From Lactiplantibacillus mudanjiangensis (lineage in GTDB: Bacteria; Bacillota; Bacilli; Lactobacillales; Lactobacillaceae), in NCBI RefSeq assembly GCF_005405385.1, contig NZ_BJDY01000007.1, positions 248,001 to 312,000 on the forward strand: a stretch of DNA of 64,000 nt. Reading direction: 5' to 3'. Shown here one piece after another: positions 28,830 through 37,502 of this stretch. The stretch's first letter is position 1; the number at the start of each line of letters is the position of its first letter. A program made the position numbers and the translations under genes. The notes beneath the pieces were generated by a model, which saw nothing but the letters and a program-made list of their open reading frames with translations, did no database searches and was not told the DNA's origin.

Positions 28830-29280
28830 TTTTGTACACCCCTCTATCAGTCTGCGTGCGCTGCCGATCAACTTCACACTAAGCTACCCTTTTTAACTCC
28901 CAGTGAAAATGATTGATGACAAGAAATTTACTATGTTTATTAATCTTTCAACTAAATAGTTGATTAATATTAGTTAATTATTTAACTGAATTCATGCTGC
29001 ACTATTTTCTAAGAACCTATCCGGACAGTTCCGTGTTAGCTTGCCTAGAATCCTGTTACTAAGTATCTAACGCTTATTCCTAATTATGACTTAGGATTTA
29101 AATTATATGGATAATCACCTTAACTATCGAACCAACCAATCAATTACCAGCTGTATTGCTTGATAGTTAAAGGTTCTATTTGTTAGTTTAGTCATTACCA
29201 TTTCATAACATCTTCATTATAAGATTAGCAGACACGATATTCAAGCAAACTATTTACCGCTGTCAATCATTTGCGCTCAT
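28830..29280 (-). other. Non-coding region upstream of the lectin/MBG gene
   Basis: About 450 bases, AT-rich, with no credible gene. It probably holds the promoter and leader of the surface gene. A weak inverted repeat (AACTATC near 29121, GATAGTT near 29161) is present. Confidence 0.4.
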
Positions 29281-29311
29281 AAAAAAAGAGCTAACGCAGT
29301 GCGTTAACTCT
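29281..29311 (-). terminator. Terminator of nudC
   Basis: GAGCTAACGC and GCGTTAACTC pair across AGT, with seven T on the minus strand. Confidence 0.8.
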
Positions 29312-29322
29312 AATTCAGTTTA

Positions 29323-30159
29323 TTAGTTTTTGCTGTGACGGAAGGCTTCAATCATTGTCCAAGTCAAACTCATGGTGCCATCTTCAGCATTATGTGGTAA
29401 GTCATCACGATGGAACCATTGGGCTTTCGCCAATTCATCGGTTTCTAGATCAATGGCGATATCCTTATCCAATTCAGCAAAGTATCCTGCCAATAAGGAA
29501 TGGGATGGCGCCCACGGCTGGCTACCAAAGTATTTCAGGTTATGCACTTGCAGGCCAACTTCTTCAAAGACTTCCCGGCGCACGGTATCTTCAAAGCTTT
29601 CCCCAATCTCGGTATAGCCTGAGATAAGTGAATAGTGATTGTATCCTGCCAAGAACTTTGTTAATAACAACTTATCCCCATGAGTCACACCAACAATAAT
29701 CGCCGGCATGATCGTTGGATAACTCGTCTGTCCGCAAGCATCACACACCAACGAACGTTCAGTCGTCCCGCGGCGTAATGGTTGTCCACAATGCCCACAA
29801 AAACGGTTCGTATCATACCACCAAGCAAGGTGGGCGGCTGTTGCGCTACTGAACGCTAACCAGCTGGGCGTCATGCGACGGAAATCTCTGGTTGCGCCAA
29901 CTTGATAAGCATCGGTCGCTTGCGCTTGGGCATCCACATCCACCCAATAAAAAGCCGTTTTATCAACAGCTAACAAGTAAACATACTGATCGGCCGTAAA
30001 TGACCAGTCGGTTTGGGTCATCTCATAAGTGGGTAACTCACTAGCTGCGGTTAATACAACTGCGCCTTGCCGGCCAATTAACACATAGTCCCCAGCACGA
30101 GGTGGCCGTTGTTGATCATTTTGATTTTGTAAGTGATGCGGTTGAATATCTTGAAACAT
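29323..30159 (-). CDS. nudC: NAD(+)/NADH pyrophosphatase (Nudix)
   Basis: Cytoplasmic 278-aa Nudix hydrolase, splitting NADH to NMNH and AMP or removing NAD caps from RNA. Around residues 117-140 is the zinc ribbon (CGHCG...CDACG), followed by the Nudix box GYTEIGESFEDTVRREVFEEVG (about 186-207) and the NudC-specific SQPWAPSHSLL, all matching NudC. Length is normal for the family. The ribosome binding site is weak (AGTAGG). It stands as a single gene with its own terminator. Confidence 0.9.
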   Translation of the reverse strand: MFQDIQPHHLQNQNDQQRPPRAGDYVLIGRQGAVVLTAASELPTYEMTQTDWSFTADQYVYLLAVDKTAFYWVDVDAQAQATDAYQVGATRDFRRMTPSWLAFSSATAAHLAWWYDTNRFCGHCGQPLRRGTTERSLVCDACGQTSYPTIMPAIIVGVTHGDKLLLTKFLAGYNHYSLISGYTEIGESFEDTVRREVFEEVGLQVHNLKYFGSQPWAPSHSLLAGYFAELDKDIAIDLETDELAKAQWFHRDDLPHNAEDGTMSLTWTMIEAFRHSKN

Positions 30160-30251
30160 GTTGCGCCTACTTTCTTAGTCCAGTTGGATGAGCCGAAAAT
30201 TCAGAACGTTTCCTATTATAACCAACTTCATTAAGTTTTCGGCACGAAAGG

Positions 30252-30317
30252 TTTCAAAACTGCTTAAAGAATCCGAGGCTGATAAATAACAGACGGATAA
30301 ATCAAACTACGGTCAAG
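30252..30317 (-). pseudogene. Remnant of the 3' end of a duplicated HTH-membrane gene
   Basis: About 66 bases match the end of the gene at 31398-31967 (CTTAAAGAATCCGA.GCTGATAAA.AACAGAC.GA with scattered changes), but stop codons interrupt the frame. The two copies flank the MBL gene, so a tandem duplication or insertion with later decay is likely. Confidence 0.7.
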
Positions 30318-30323
30318 CGCGCT

Positions 30324-31220
30324 TTATCGTTGATCTGCATGGTACATCGTCATAAAACCATCATGCACAATTACGCGCTGATCGGTATCATCTTCACTTT
30401 TCATCGATAGCTGACGATCTTCTGGCCGGGCTTCTTGCCGTAAATAAACAGTCTGGGCAACATCCGTCCGAATCTGATGCGGGGGAAAAGTTAACGGGAA
30501 TTCGGTAAACGACGTTCCCGCATCATGATCGACAATATCAATTAGATCTTGATAGATAACATCCAACATAGTCGCTGGCAACATCGCTTGTGGCCCGCTG
30601 CATAACCAATCAAACTGATCACGCACTGCCATCAATCGTTTGAATTGTTGTCGTACGACGCTCACAGAACCGTTAATGATTTTCCCCAGTGGCGTAATTT
30701 CATCGCCACAAAACAAAATTCGTGATTGTTGATCTAAAAATGCCAAACTTCCAACCGCATGATCTGGTAACGCATAAACGTTCAATTGTCGCTGACCAAG
30801 TTCAATCACATCACCGGCCGCAATAATTTGTTTGGGATAATCACGTGGGAAATCAATTCCTGCAAAGCTCGGAAACGGCAATGTTGCTAATGGGGCCGTC
30901 TTAGCTGACATCAAAGCCACATCAAAATAACTATTGTTTGCTGTATGATCAAAATGATCATGTGTATTTAAAATTCGTCGAACTGGCCGTAGCGTTAATT
31001 GCTCACAAAAGCTCCGCAAATCACCAGCACCATAACCTGAATCAATCACAATTGCTTCTTGATTACCTTCCACTAGATAAGATAAATCACCATCACTCAA
31101 AATTTGCCAAACACCAGTTGCAATGAGTTTAGATTCAAAAAAAGGATAATCCATTGGCCGCAAAATAGCCGTTTCACTATTCTGAATTAAAATATGATGC
31201 TTACTACTAAAGTCAATCAT
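30324..31220 (-). CDS. MBL-fold metallo-hydrolase
   Basis: Cytoplasmic metallo-beta-lactamase-fold hydrolase of 298 aa, substrate unknown. The zinc motif THDHFDHT (HxHxDH) lies near residue 86 and further His/Asp ligands at DHAVGSLAF and FCGDEIT. The N-terminal half resembles glyoxalase II-like and YcbL-like proteins (VIDSGYGAGDLRSF). A SD-like GAGGTGAG precedes the ATG. It stands alone between a broken copy and an intact copy of the HTH-membrane gene. Confidence 0.8.
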   Translation of the reverse strand: MIDFSSKHHILIQNSETAILRPMDYPFFESKLIATGVWQILSDGDLSYLVEGNQEAIVIDSGYGAGDLRSFCEQLTLRPVRRILNTHDHFDHTANNSYFDVALMSAKTAPLATLPFPSFAGIDFPRDYPKQIIAAGDVIELGQRQLNVYALPDHAVGSLAFLDQQSRILFCGDEITPLGKIINGSVSVVRQQFKRLMAVRDQFDWLCSGPQAMLPATMLDVIYQDLIDIVDHDAGTSFTEFPLTFPPHQIRTDVAQTVYLRQEARPEDRQLSMKSEDDTDQRVIVHDGFMTMYHADQR

Positions 31221-31397
31221 GCGCTCACCTCATCAATTACCATACGCCAAATACACTGATTCGGCTACTCACGACTGTTTGACATCGCCCACTAAACCAA
31301 GCTACGCTAGCTGAATATCAGGGCTGAGACTTATCACGTCAGCTATTGTCATCGATGCCAGACACCCAGCCTTTTTACAACCATTTTCATTTCAAAA

Positions 31398-31967
31398 TTA
31401 CTTAAAGAATCCGATGCTGATAAACAACAGACCGACAAACCAAACTACAGCCAAGCTGATTATCAGCCAGCCTTTATCTCCCCATTGCTTCGTTTGCGTT
31501 TGAACATAAGGATCACGCGATCTTTTATCAGTCATAAACGCCAGAATCTCTTGATACGTTTTAACGTGATATTGCGCTGTCAGTCGTCGCAGTTGCCAGT
31601 CAGCAATAAACAATAACACCGCAATAACACCAGACAAGCCGATGGCGACACTCACAGGTAAGAACACTAAACTAGCAGCGAGCAAAATCGGAAATATCCC
31701 GATGATGGCGAATACCGCATAGCTCCAGTCAAGATGGCGATGACCGTCAATGACCCGTTGCATCTCGTCTAAATCCCCAGTGACTAATTCATCCAACGTC
31801 ACGTCAAATAAGGTTGCTAATAATAACAGGTTTTCCACATCGTGATAACTCCGCCCGGTTTCCCAATTAGAAACGGTCTGTCGGGTCACGTAAACTTTGG
31901 CAGCTAAGTCTGCCTGTGATAGCGCTAATTGTGTCCGATAAGCTTTGATCTGTTTATTCAAGTTCAT
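31398..31967 (-). CDS. XRE-family HTH protein with membrane domain
   Basis: 189-aa protein. Residues 1-65 are a Cro/C1-type helix-turn-helix (LSQADLAAKVYVTRQTVSNWETGRSYHDVENLL) and three or four hydrophobic helices fill the rest, so it is a membrane-bound DNA-binding regulator. Such proteins may sense envelope or lipid signals; the target is unknown. GGAGGGG precedes the ATG. The 3' end has a degenerate copy about 1.1 kb downstream on the same strand. Confidence 0.8.
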   Translation of the reverse strand: MNLNKQIKAYRTQLALSQADLAAKVYVTRQTVSNWETGRSYHDVENLLLLATLFDVTLDELVTGDLDEMQRVIDGHRHLDWSYAVFAIIGIFPILLAASLVFLPVSVAIGLSGVIAVLLFIADWQLRRLTAQYHVKTYQEILAFMTDKRSRDPYVQTQTKQWGDKGWLIISLAVVWFVGLLFISIGFFK

Positions 31968-32136
31968 TGGGCATCCCCTCCAATCACATTATTGCAAACT
32001 CGCCGACGTTATGCTTGCTTAAATCAACCAACATCACTCAAAAGGCGCTGTCAAAATCATTTGGCAACGCTGATTTAACAAGATTTTGAATCAATTATTT
32101 TCTAGAAAAACGCTATCAATTTAGCGACTATTTTGC

Positions 32137-32142
32137 TATAAT
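32137..32142 (+). promoter_or_regulatory. Extended -10 of the HTH/membrane gene pair
   Basis: TGCTATAAT (TGn plus TATAAT) lies 45 bases upstream of the chosen start; no convincing -35 is seen, as expected for an extended -10 promoter. Confidence 0.55.
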
Positions 32143-32186
32143 ATTGATGTAAACAAAACATGACATTTTGTAAAGATGGTGTTACC

Positions 32187-32390
32187 TTGATAAAGAATCG
32201 TCTCAAAGTTTTACGTGCCGAACGGAATTGGACGCAAGCCGAATTGGCTGACCGTCTGCAGATTTCACGTCAAGCGGTCATTTCAATTGAAAAATATAAG
32301 TACCTACCGTCGCTTGAACTCACTTTTAAGATCGCCAAACTTTTTGATCAACCAATTGAACAAATCTTCTACTTGGAGGGGTCCTTATGA
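32187..32390 (+). CDS. Small XRE-family HTH regulator
   Basis: 67-aa DNA-binding protein made of one Cro/C1-type helix-turn-helix (WTQAELADRLQISRQAVISIEK). The TTG at 32187 fits the family length (starting IKNRLKVLRAERN) and has a weak GATGGTG upstream; an ATG at 32160 is the alternative, close behind the -10. Its stop overlaps the ATG of the membrane gene (ATGA), so the two are coupled. Such two-gene modules usually regulate themselves; function otherwise unknown. Confidence 0.75.
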   Translation: MIKNRLKVLRAERNWTQAELADRLQISRQAVISIEKYKYLPSLELTFKIAKLFDQPIEQIFYLEGSL

Positions 32391-32710
32391 TTAATCAAAC
32401 GAGTATTCTAATTGCTATTATTTTAGTAATGGGATTATATTTCTATGCGTTGTGGCAAACTGATGTCTTGCAGCGCCGTTATCACAACGATGAACGTTGG
32501 CAGCAGATTCGGTTACGCGCTAATCGCTTGGTCAAACGTTATTACGAAAGTTTGATTATCATCGTGGCACTAGTCATGACTTGGTCGCTCTTCGCACCAC
32601 AACAATTACTTATTAGTTTGGACCGAGTCTTGCTAATTTTTACTTTAGTCATTGGGTTAGGGGCTTTTGTGGAATACTTGGCCATCAAGCGGTTTGATCG
32701 TTTAATCTAA
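32387..32710 (+). CDS. Small membrane protein paired with HTH regulator
   Basis: 107-aa membrane protein with three predicted helices (about 5-22, 54-72 and 78-98) and a basic loop rich in Arg after the first. Overlaps the HTH gene by four bases and is preceded by GGAGGGG. It may act as an anti-regulator or sensor for the HTH protein; this is inferred only from the pairing. Confidence 0.7.
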   Translation: MINQTSILIAIILVMGLYFYALWQTDVLQRRYHNDERWQQIRLRANRLVKRYYESLIIIVALVMTWSLFAPQQLLISLDRVLLIFTLVIGLGAFVEYLAIKRFDRLI

Positions 32711-32766
32711 TCTCATCAAAAAGCTTTTAATCGCCACAACTGTGCTTCAATCACGCCTTCAGTTTA

Positions 32767-32824
32767 AAATACCGAGTATGCTTCAGCCACATTTCAGCAG
32801 CTGAAACATACTCGGTATTTTTTT
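32767..32824. terminator. Bidirectional terminator
   Basis: AATACCGAGTATG and CATACTCGGTATT flank an inner TTCAGC/GCTGAA stem between convergent genes, with a T tail on the plus strand. Confidence 0.85.
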
Positions 32825-33311
32825 ACATGATCAATTTCAATCGCGGCATTCCCCAATGAATCAAGACCAAATTGCCACCAAAGAAGCCAAAGCCACTAAC
32901 AATCATAGCTAACCAAGCGACCCAATTTAGTGATAATGACTCACTCAACTTCATCACATACCAGCTCATCAACGGCAATTCAATCACCGCCGTCACCACG
33001 CCTGGCACATAGCTGTGCTTAATGACCACAAAAACCAGATGCAAAACTAGATGCCCTAAATACGGAAAACTAGCCGCCATGACCAATACCGGCAAGTGCC
33101 ACCAATAAGCCCCTGCCACAATTAAAAGCAGCAACCAGAACTCTTCCCAAATACCCACGGCTAAAATATCCGCCCGCGCAACACCACCAAACAAAGTCCG
33201 ACGACCAATGTGTGGATCATGATTTTTTAGCCAAGTCGGGACCACGACCAGCTCCTCAAAGTCATGCCACATAAACAATAGTGGTAGCAACCAAAATGAC
33301 TGAAATGCCAT
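32823..33311 (-). CDS. HXXEE-domain membrane protein
   Basis: 162-aa membrane protein with four or five hydrophobic helices. The HDFEE near residue 17 is the family signature, with further conserved His residues (GHLVLHLVF, KHSY) in later helices, suggesting a metal- or substrate-binding pocket in the membrane; the activity is unknown. The ATG at 33311 follows AGGAG by eight bases; the longer frame starts at a TTG too near the site. It is divergent from a TetR gene that may repress it. Confidence 0.75.
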   Translation of the reverse strand: MAFQSFWLLPLLFMWHDFEELVVVPTWLKNHDPHIGRRTLFGGVARADILAVGIWEEFWLLLLIVAGAYWWHLPVLVMAASFPYLGHLVLHLVFVVIKHSYVPGVVTAVIELPLMSWYVMKLSESLSLNWVAWLAMIVSGFGFFGGNLVLIHWGMPRLKLIM

Positions 33312-33409
33312 TATCAAGACTCCTTTCGTCTATAATGGCAGTATATGGCGACTGATTGTTCAAATAAATAGGTTGGCGCCATGTGCCACAAAAAAGGAGG
33401 AATTGTGCC

Positions 33410-34009
33410 ATGCCACGTGATCAACTCATTAATCAATCTAAACAAGCCTTTGTTCAAGCATTATTACGATTGTTAGAAACCGAATCGTTCACCGATATTA
33501 CGATTAAACAATTAGTCTTAGAATCCGGCTATTCTCGCCGTACCTATTATCGATATTTCCATGATAAAGAAGCCATTTTAGATACTTTATTTACCCAGCG
33601 TCTTCAAGCTTATCATGATCGACTTAGCCACATCGATCTAGCACCAGCGCAGCTCCCGGCCCAAATCATTACCGCACTCTGGCCGCATCATCAGGAACTA
33701 CAACTACTGGCTCAACGCGACGTGCTAGTCCCACTAATGACTCGTCATCTTGAGACAATTATTAAGTCGCTTTTAACCATTGATGTCCCCTGGCGTCAAT
33801 CGACCACTCAAAACACGACTAACTATCGTTATGCCTTAACTTATTCCATTGGTGGTTTTACGATTTTACTCAATACGTTATTTACACAACCAAAAACCAG
33901 TATCACGCCCGAACAACTGACGACACAGTTAACAATGGCTTTGTCTGAAATCGTCACACAATGGCAGCTACAAAACGATCACGCCACCACCAATAATAAT
34001 CAACGCTAA
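33410..34009 (+). CDS. TetR-family transcriptional regulator
   Basis: 199-aa regulator. Residues 10-55 hold the helix-turn-helix (ITIKQLVLESGYSRRTYYRYFHDKEAIL); the C-terminal region resembles DhaS/TetR_C-type sensor domains. AAGGAGG lies nine bases before the ATG at 33410. It is divergent from the HXXEE gene. Its 3' end overlaps the convergent sugar porter gene by 42 bases, unusual for convergent genes. Confidence 0.85.
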   Translation: MPRDQLINQSKQAFVQALLRLLETESFTDITIKQLVLESGYSRRTYYRYFHDKEAILDTLFTQRLQAYHDRLSHIDLAPAQLPAQIITALWPHHQELQLLAQRDVLVPLMTRHLETIIKSLLTIDVPWRQSTTQNTTNYRYALTYSIGGFTILLNTLFTQPKTSITPEQLTTQLTMALSEIVTQWQLQNDHATTNNNQR

Positions 34010-34825
34010 GCCAGTATACAGGCGCCACCAACTGACTTGACGCGGCTCTTTTAATAAATAAACACCTAATAGCGTTGCAATCACCATATTTAGTTGTGAC
34101 AACAAAAAGGCATTAACCATACCATTTAACGTCACCGAAACTAAGTAGGCCATAGCTGCCACCCCAAATAACAAACCGCCCAGCGTGTTTAGCTTAATTC
34201 GGTAACCGTTCAGCCGTGGCTGAGTTCGTAATAGCTTGATCAAGATTAAGGCCATGATGACCATGCCCAATGCTTGTGGCAACATAGCCGCCACCGGATT
34301 CTCATGGACGATCAATTTAGGGAAGAACGAATATCCCCAATAACCAATTGTTGTTAAGATCAGTACAATATAAGCTTTCAACTGACTCTTAGCTGCCTGA
34401 GTTGTTGACTTAAGAATCAAATTTCCCACTAAAATACCGATGATAATGATTGCGACCCCGATCACCCCTTTACCAATCGCCGCTCCAGTCGCCCATTCAT
34501 GTAGTCCTAAACCACCAATTAATGAGTTACCCACAATTTGTAGCCCAGTGGAAATCGGAAAAGCTTTACTCACGCCCAACTGTTGATAACTCCAATACTG
34601 GCCGACTTGACCAACGCTCCACGCCAGTCCTGATAAAGCCGCCAGCACCAGTGTGGCGGCATCTATGACTGGCCGTTGCCACATAAATAGTAATGTCGCC
34701 ATAATTAGCGTCCCCAGCGTTGTCCCCAACAACTGTTCAAAAGCTGAGCCTTTAATATAATGTAGAATGACCGGCATAATCCCCCAAATCACTGCGGGTA
34801 CTAAACCAGCACCAACTGCCAACAT
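33968..34825 (-). CDS. GRP-family sugar uptake porter (GlcU/RbsU-like)
   Basis: Membrane porter of 285 aa with ten predicted helices, related to the glucose/ribose proton symporters GlcU and RbsU. It opens with LVPAVIWGIMPVILHYIKG, and the GQYWSYQQLGVSKAFPISTGLQIVG segment is characteristic. The ATG at 34825 has GGAAGG seven bases ahead; a GTG just before is the alternative. The substrate cannot be read from sequence. Lies after the alpha-mannosidase operon terminator and so is probably transcribed separately. Confidence 0.8.
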   Translation of the reverse strand: MLAVGAGLVPAVIWGIMPVILHYIKGSAFEQLLGTTLGTLIMATLLFMWQRPVIDAATLVLAALSGLAWSVGQVGQYWSYQQLGVSKAFPISTGLQIVGNSLIGGLGLHEWATGAAIGKGVIGVAIIIIGILVGNLILKSTTQAAKSQLKAYIVLILTTIGYWGYSFFPKLIVHENPVAAMLPQALGMVIMALILIKLLRTQPRLNGYRIKLNTLGGLLFGVAAMAYLVSVTLNGMVNAFLLSQLNMVIATLLGVYLLKEPRQVSWWRLYTGLALIIIGGGVIVL

Positions 34826-34848
34826 CACGTTACCTTCCTTTCATCAAA

Positions 34849-34892
34849 ACAAAAGGCACCAACCTGAGAATCATTCTCAAACTGGCACCTTA
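34849..34892 (-). terminator. Terminator of the PTS/alpha-mannosidase operon
   Basis: AGGTGCCA...GAGAAT pairs with ATTCTC...TGGTGCC, followed by TTTTG on the minus strand. Confidence 0.75.
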
Positions 34893-34895
34893 ATC

Positions 34896-37499
34896 CTACT
34901 TGAATACTGCTTTATTAAATTTCAGTGTTAACACATCATAACTGGCAATAGTACCCTGATAGTCTTGTGCTTCATCAATTGCATTGACCACTTTTGCACC
35001 AGTTGGCAGTGCAAACTCAACTGCATGTTTCGTTGGATTGACCACGCGTACAATCACGGCGTCATGATCGAAGAAATCCGGATAACAAGCACCCGCCACC
35101 ACATGCTCTGGTAGTTCAAACAGACTCATTGTCGCTGGTAATGGGGCTTTCGGCGCCAATTCATCTTGCAACTTATTATCAAGACGATTGATAAACAAAT
35201 TGAGCTGTTGTGATTGATAGGCCAATGCCGTTTGACTGACTTGAAGGGCTTGCTGTGCAATCACTAATTCGTCAAACCGATCATCAATCCTAATCGTGAC
35301 CTGATAATCAAACGCTTGTTGCAATTCTGCTTGTGGCGTTGGGAAGAATGGATGCCCTAGCTTGGTCGTATCACCCGAAGCGCGACCCGGACGATTAATT
35401 AAATCAGGCTTACCAAGTTGATCCGTTGTCGCCAACAAAGTTAGCCATAGTTGATCACCTTGTTGCTCGTACTCTTTAACATCCGAAGTCATCGCCGTTA
35501 TGGTATGGGTCGCCCCATTGACACTCACACTATGATCTAATGGCCAGATGGCGACTGGTCGTTCTGCATAACGATCTTGCCATTGCTCTGGTTCTTGACG
35601 ATCTCGGGTTAAAAAGCCAAACGGTACTGACGCCACTGCCGGAACAGAACTCCCGGTATTAACGACTAAGCTTAGCTTATGATCCGCAATGTTGTTATCA
35701 ACATGCAGCTTGGCCGTGAGATTGTGATTAGCCGTTAAGATTAAATCCACATGATACTTAAACATAACGGTAGCTTGGGTATTTTTTCGTTCGGTCAAGT
35801 TCTTAGGTAACTTAAGTTGCCCGGTTAATTGCATGAGTTGCCAATCTTGATTAGCCTTGACCGTTGCCGTTTGAAAGCGTAATGCTTGAGGCTGATCACC
35901 AGCCAGAGGTGAAAAGTCATACGTATCCCCGGCATTGCCTTGATCTTGTAAGGTTAAGAAATCTGACAAGACGGTACCATCGAACAAAGTAGCCGTTAAT
36001 GACCCATCATTAAACGCAATTTCAAGCTGATCATTACTAATCGTTTGGGTTGCAATGAGCTGTAACCGATTAGTTGTCGCTACTGTGGCTTCAAAATCAA
36101 TCACCCGATAGCCTAACGGTGGTAATGTGGTCTTCAACTGATACGTACTTAAATAATAAGCAGGTTCGGTGATATAGTGATCACCACTCGCCGTTTGTGA
36201 CAACACATTTTCACGGCTAGCAACTTTCGTTTGATCCTGTAAGACAGCATGTTCAACGTCTTTAAAATACACATCTGGACTCGCAGTAGTCACTTTAACC
36301 GTTTGATAAGCATCCGTGGTGGTTAAAGCTGGATTAAGCAATAGAACTTGTTGATCCGTTAAGCCTAGATTCAATGCGATCAGCCGCTCAATCGTATTGA
36401 TTAAACTATCGGCTAATTCATGACCAGACTTGAGTCTTTGTAAGATATCCGCTGCGACCGAATCCACAATGCTGCCAGCCATGCTGTCATGGGCTTGGCT
36501 TTCAAGCAACTTTTGCCAAGCCAAGACTAAGTCACCGCTACTCAAGTCGATCCCGCAGCGTTGTCCAATTACCATCAACGGTTCCACTTGATAAATTAAT
36601 TTATCTTCTAGTTTCGTTGCCGCTAATTTAATGTCCATTCGACTAGACCCACAAGTCCGGTGAACACGTGCATAAATCGGATCTAAGAACTCACCAGTAT
36701 AATCAGCCAAATCAGTCGGGTTCAACTTCGCAATAAAGCCTGGATAATCACTGACTTCATACTCATATTTACCCATTTGATTGATTTTAGCGACTTTGTC
36801 CGTAAAGTCATGAATGATTTCCATTTGATCGTTACCGGTTGGAATCAAGACCGCCTTTGCCGATTGTGGTGAGATCTGCGTAATGAGGTCAACTGCCGGA
36901 TCAAGCCGCTGATCCACATAGTCATGACTTGGCGTCAGTAACATCCCGGTACCATAACCTTGTGGCATATTCACCGCGGTGACCGTTCGCTGACCACCTA
37001 AACTATGCCATTTGAAGTAAAAGCCGTGCGTCTTTTTAGGATCGATACCACGCCAGAAAACAAAGCTGTGTAAACCAAGTTCGTTAAGCACCACTGGCAA
37101 TTGACTATTGAAGCCAAACGTATCTGGCAAATAACCCACTGGCAATCGCTGCCCATACTTCATCGCCGACAACTGACCAAGCATCCCGTTACGTAACAAG
37201 GATTCGCCTTGCAAATGTAAGGCGTCCGGCTGGGTGTACCAGGGGCCAATCTGTAGCTGTTTATTCGCAACTAATTGTTGAATCGTCATGCGCATCTCTG
37301 GATGAATCGTGACGTAATTATCCAAGATCGACAACTGACCATCTAATGTAAAACTCGCTTCTGGATGTTGTTGTAATTCTTTAATCGCATTGGTAAATAA
37401 CAAATCACTTAAGATTATCGAGTCTTGACTAGAAAAATACCATTCTCGATCCCAGTGGGTATGATTAACCAAATAGACTTTTGTTTTTTCCGTTGTCAT
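34896..37499 (-). CDS. GH38 alpha-mannosidase (MngB-like)
   Basis: Cytoplasmic glycoside hydrolase of 867 aa, normal for bacterial GH38. HTHWDREWY at residues 13-21 carries zinc ligands; PDTFGFNSQLP (about 128) contains the nucleophile Asp, and LIPTGNDQME and the C-terminal beta domains complete the family pattern. It is the last gene of an operon with a complete fructose-family PTS, the layout of E. coli MngA/MngB, where MngB cleaves 2-O-(6-phospho-mannosyl)-glycerate. A phosphorylated mannoside is therefore the likely substrate; that is inferred. GGGAG stands before the ATG. Confidence 0.85.
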   Translation of the reverse strand: MTTEKTKVYLVNHTHWDREWYFSSQDSIILSDLLFTNAIKELQQHPEASFTLDGQLSILDNYVTIHPEMRMTIQQLVANKQLQIGPWYTQPDALHLQGESLLRNGMLGQLSAMKYGQRLPVGYLPDTFGFNSQLPVVLNELGLHSFVFWRGIDPKKTHGFYFKWHSLGGQRTVTAVNMPQGYGTGMLLTPSHDYVDQRLDPAVDLITQISPQSAKAVLIPTGNDQMEIIHDFTDKVAKINQMGKYEYEVSDYPGFIAKLNPTDLADYTGEFLDPIYARVHRTCGSSRMDIKLAATKLEDKLIYQVEPLMVIGQRCGIDLSSGDLVLAWQKLLESQAHDSMAGSIVDSVAADILQRLKSGHELADSLINTIERLIALNLGLTDQQVLLLNPALTTTDAYQTVKVTTASPDVYFKDVEHAVLQDQTKVASRENVLSQTASGDHYITEPAYYLSTYQLKTTLPPLGYRVIDFEATVATTNRLQLIATQTISNDQLEIAFNDGSLTATLFDGTVLSDFLTLQDQGNAGDTYDFSPLAGDQPQALRFQTATVKANQDWQLMQLTGQLKLPKNLTERKNTQATVMFKYHVDLILTANHNLTAKLHVDNNIADHKLSLVVNTGSSVPAVASVPFGFLTRDRQEPEQWQDRYAERPVAIWPLDHSVSVNGATHTITAMTSDVKEYEQQGDQLWLTLLATTDQLGKPDLINRPGRASGDTTKLGHPFFPTPQAELQQAFDYQVTIRIDDRFDELVIAQQALQVSQTALAYQSQQLNLFINRLDNKLQDELAPKAPLPATMSLFELPEHVVAGACYPDFFDHDAVIVRVVNPTKHAVEFALPTGAKVVNAIDEAQDYQGTIASYDVLTLKFNKAVFK

Positions 37500-37502
37500 C
37501 AC

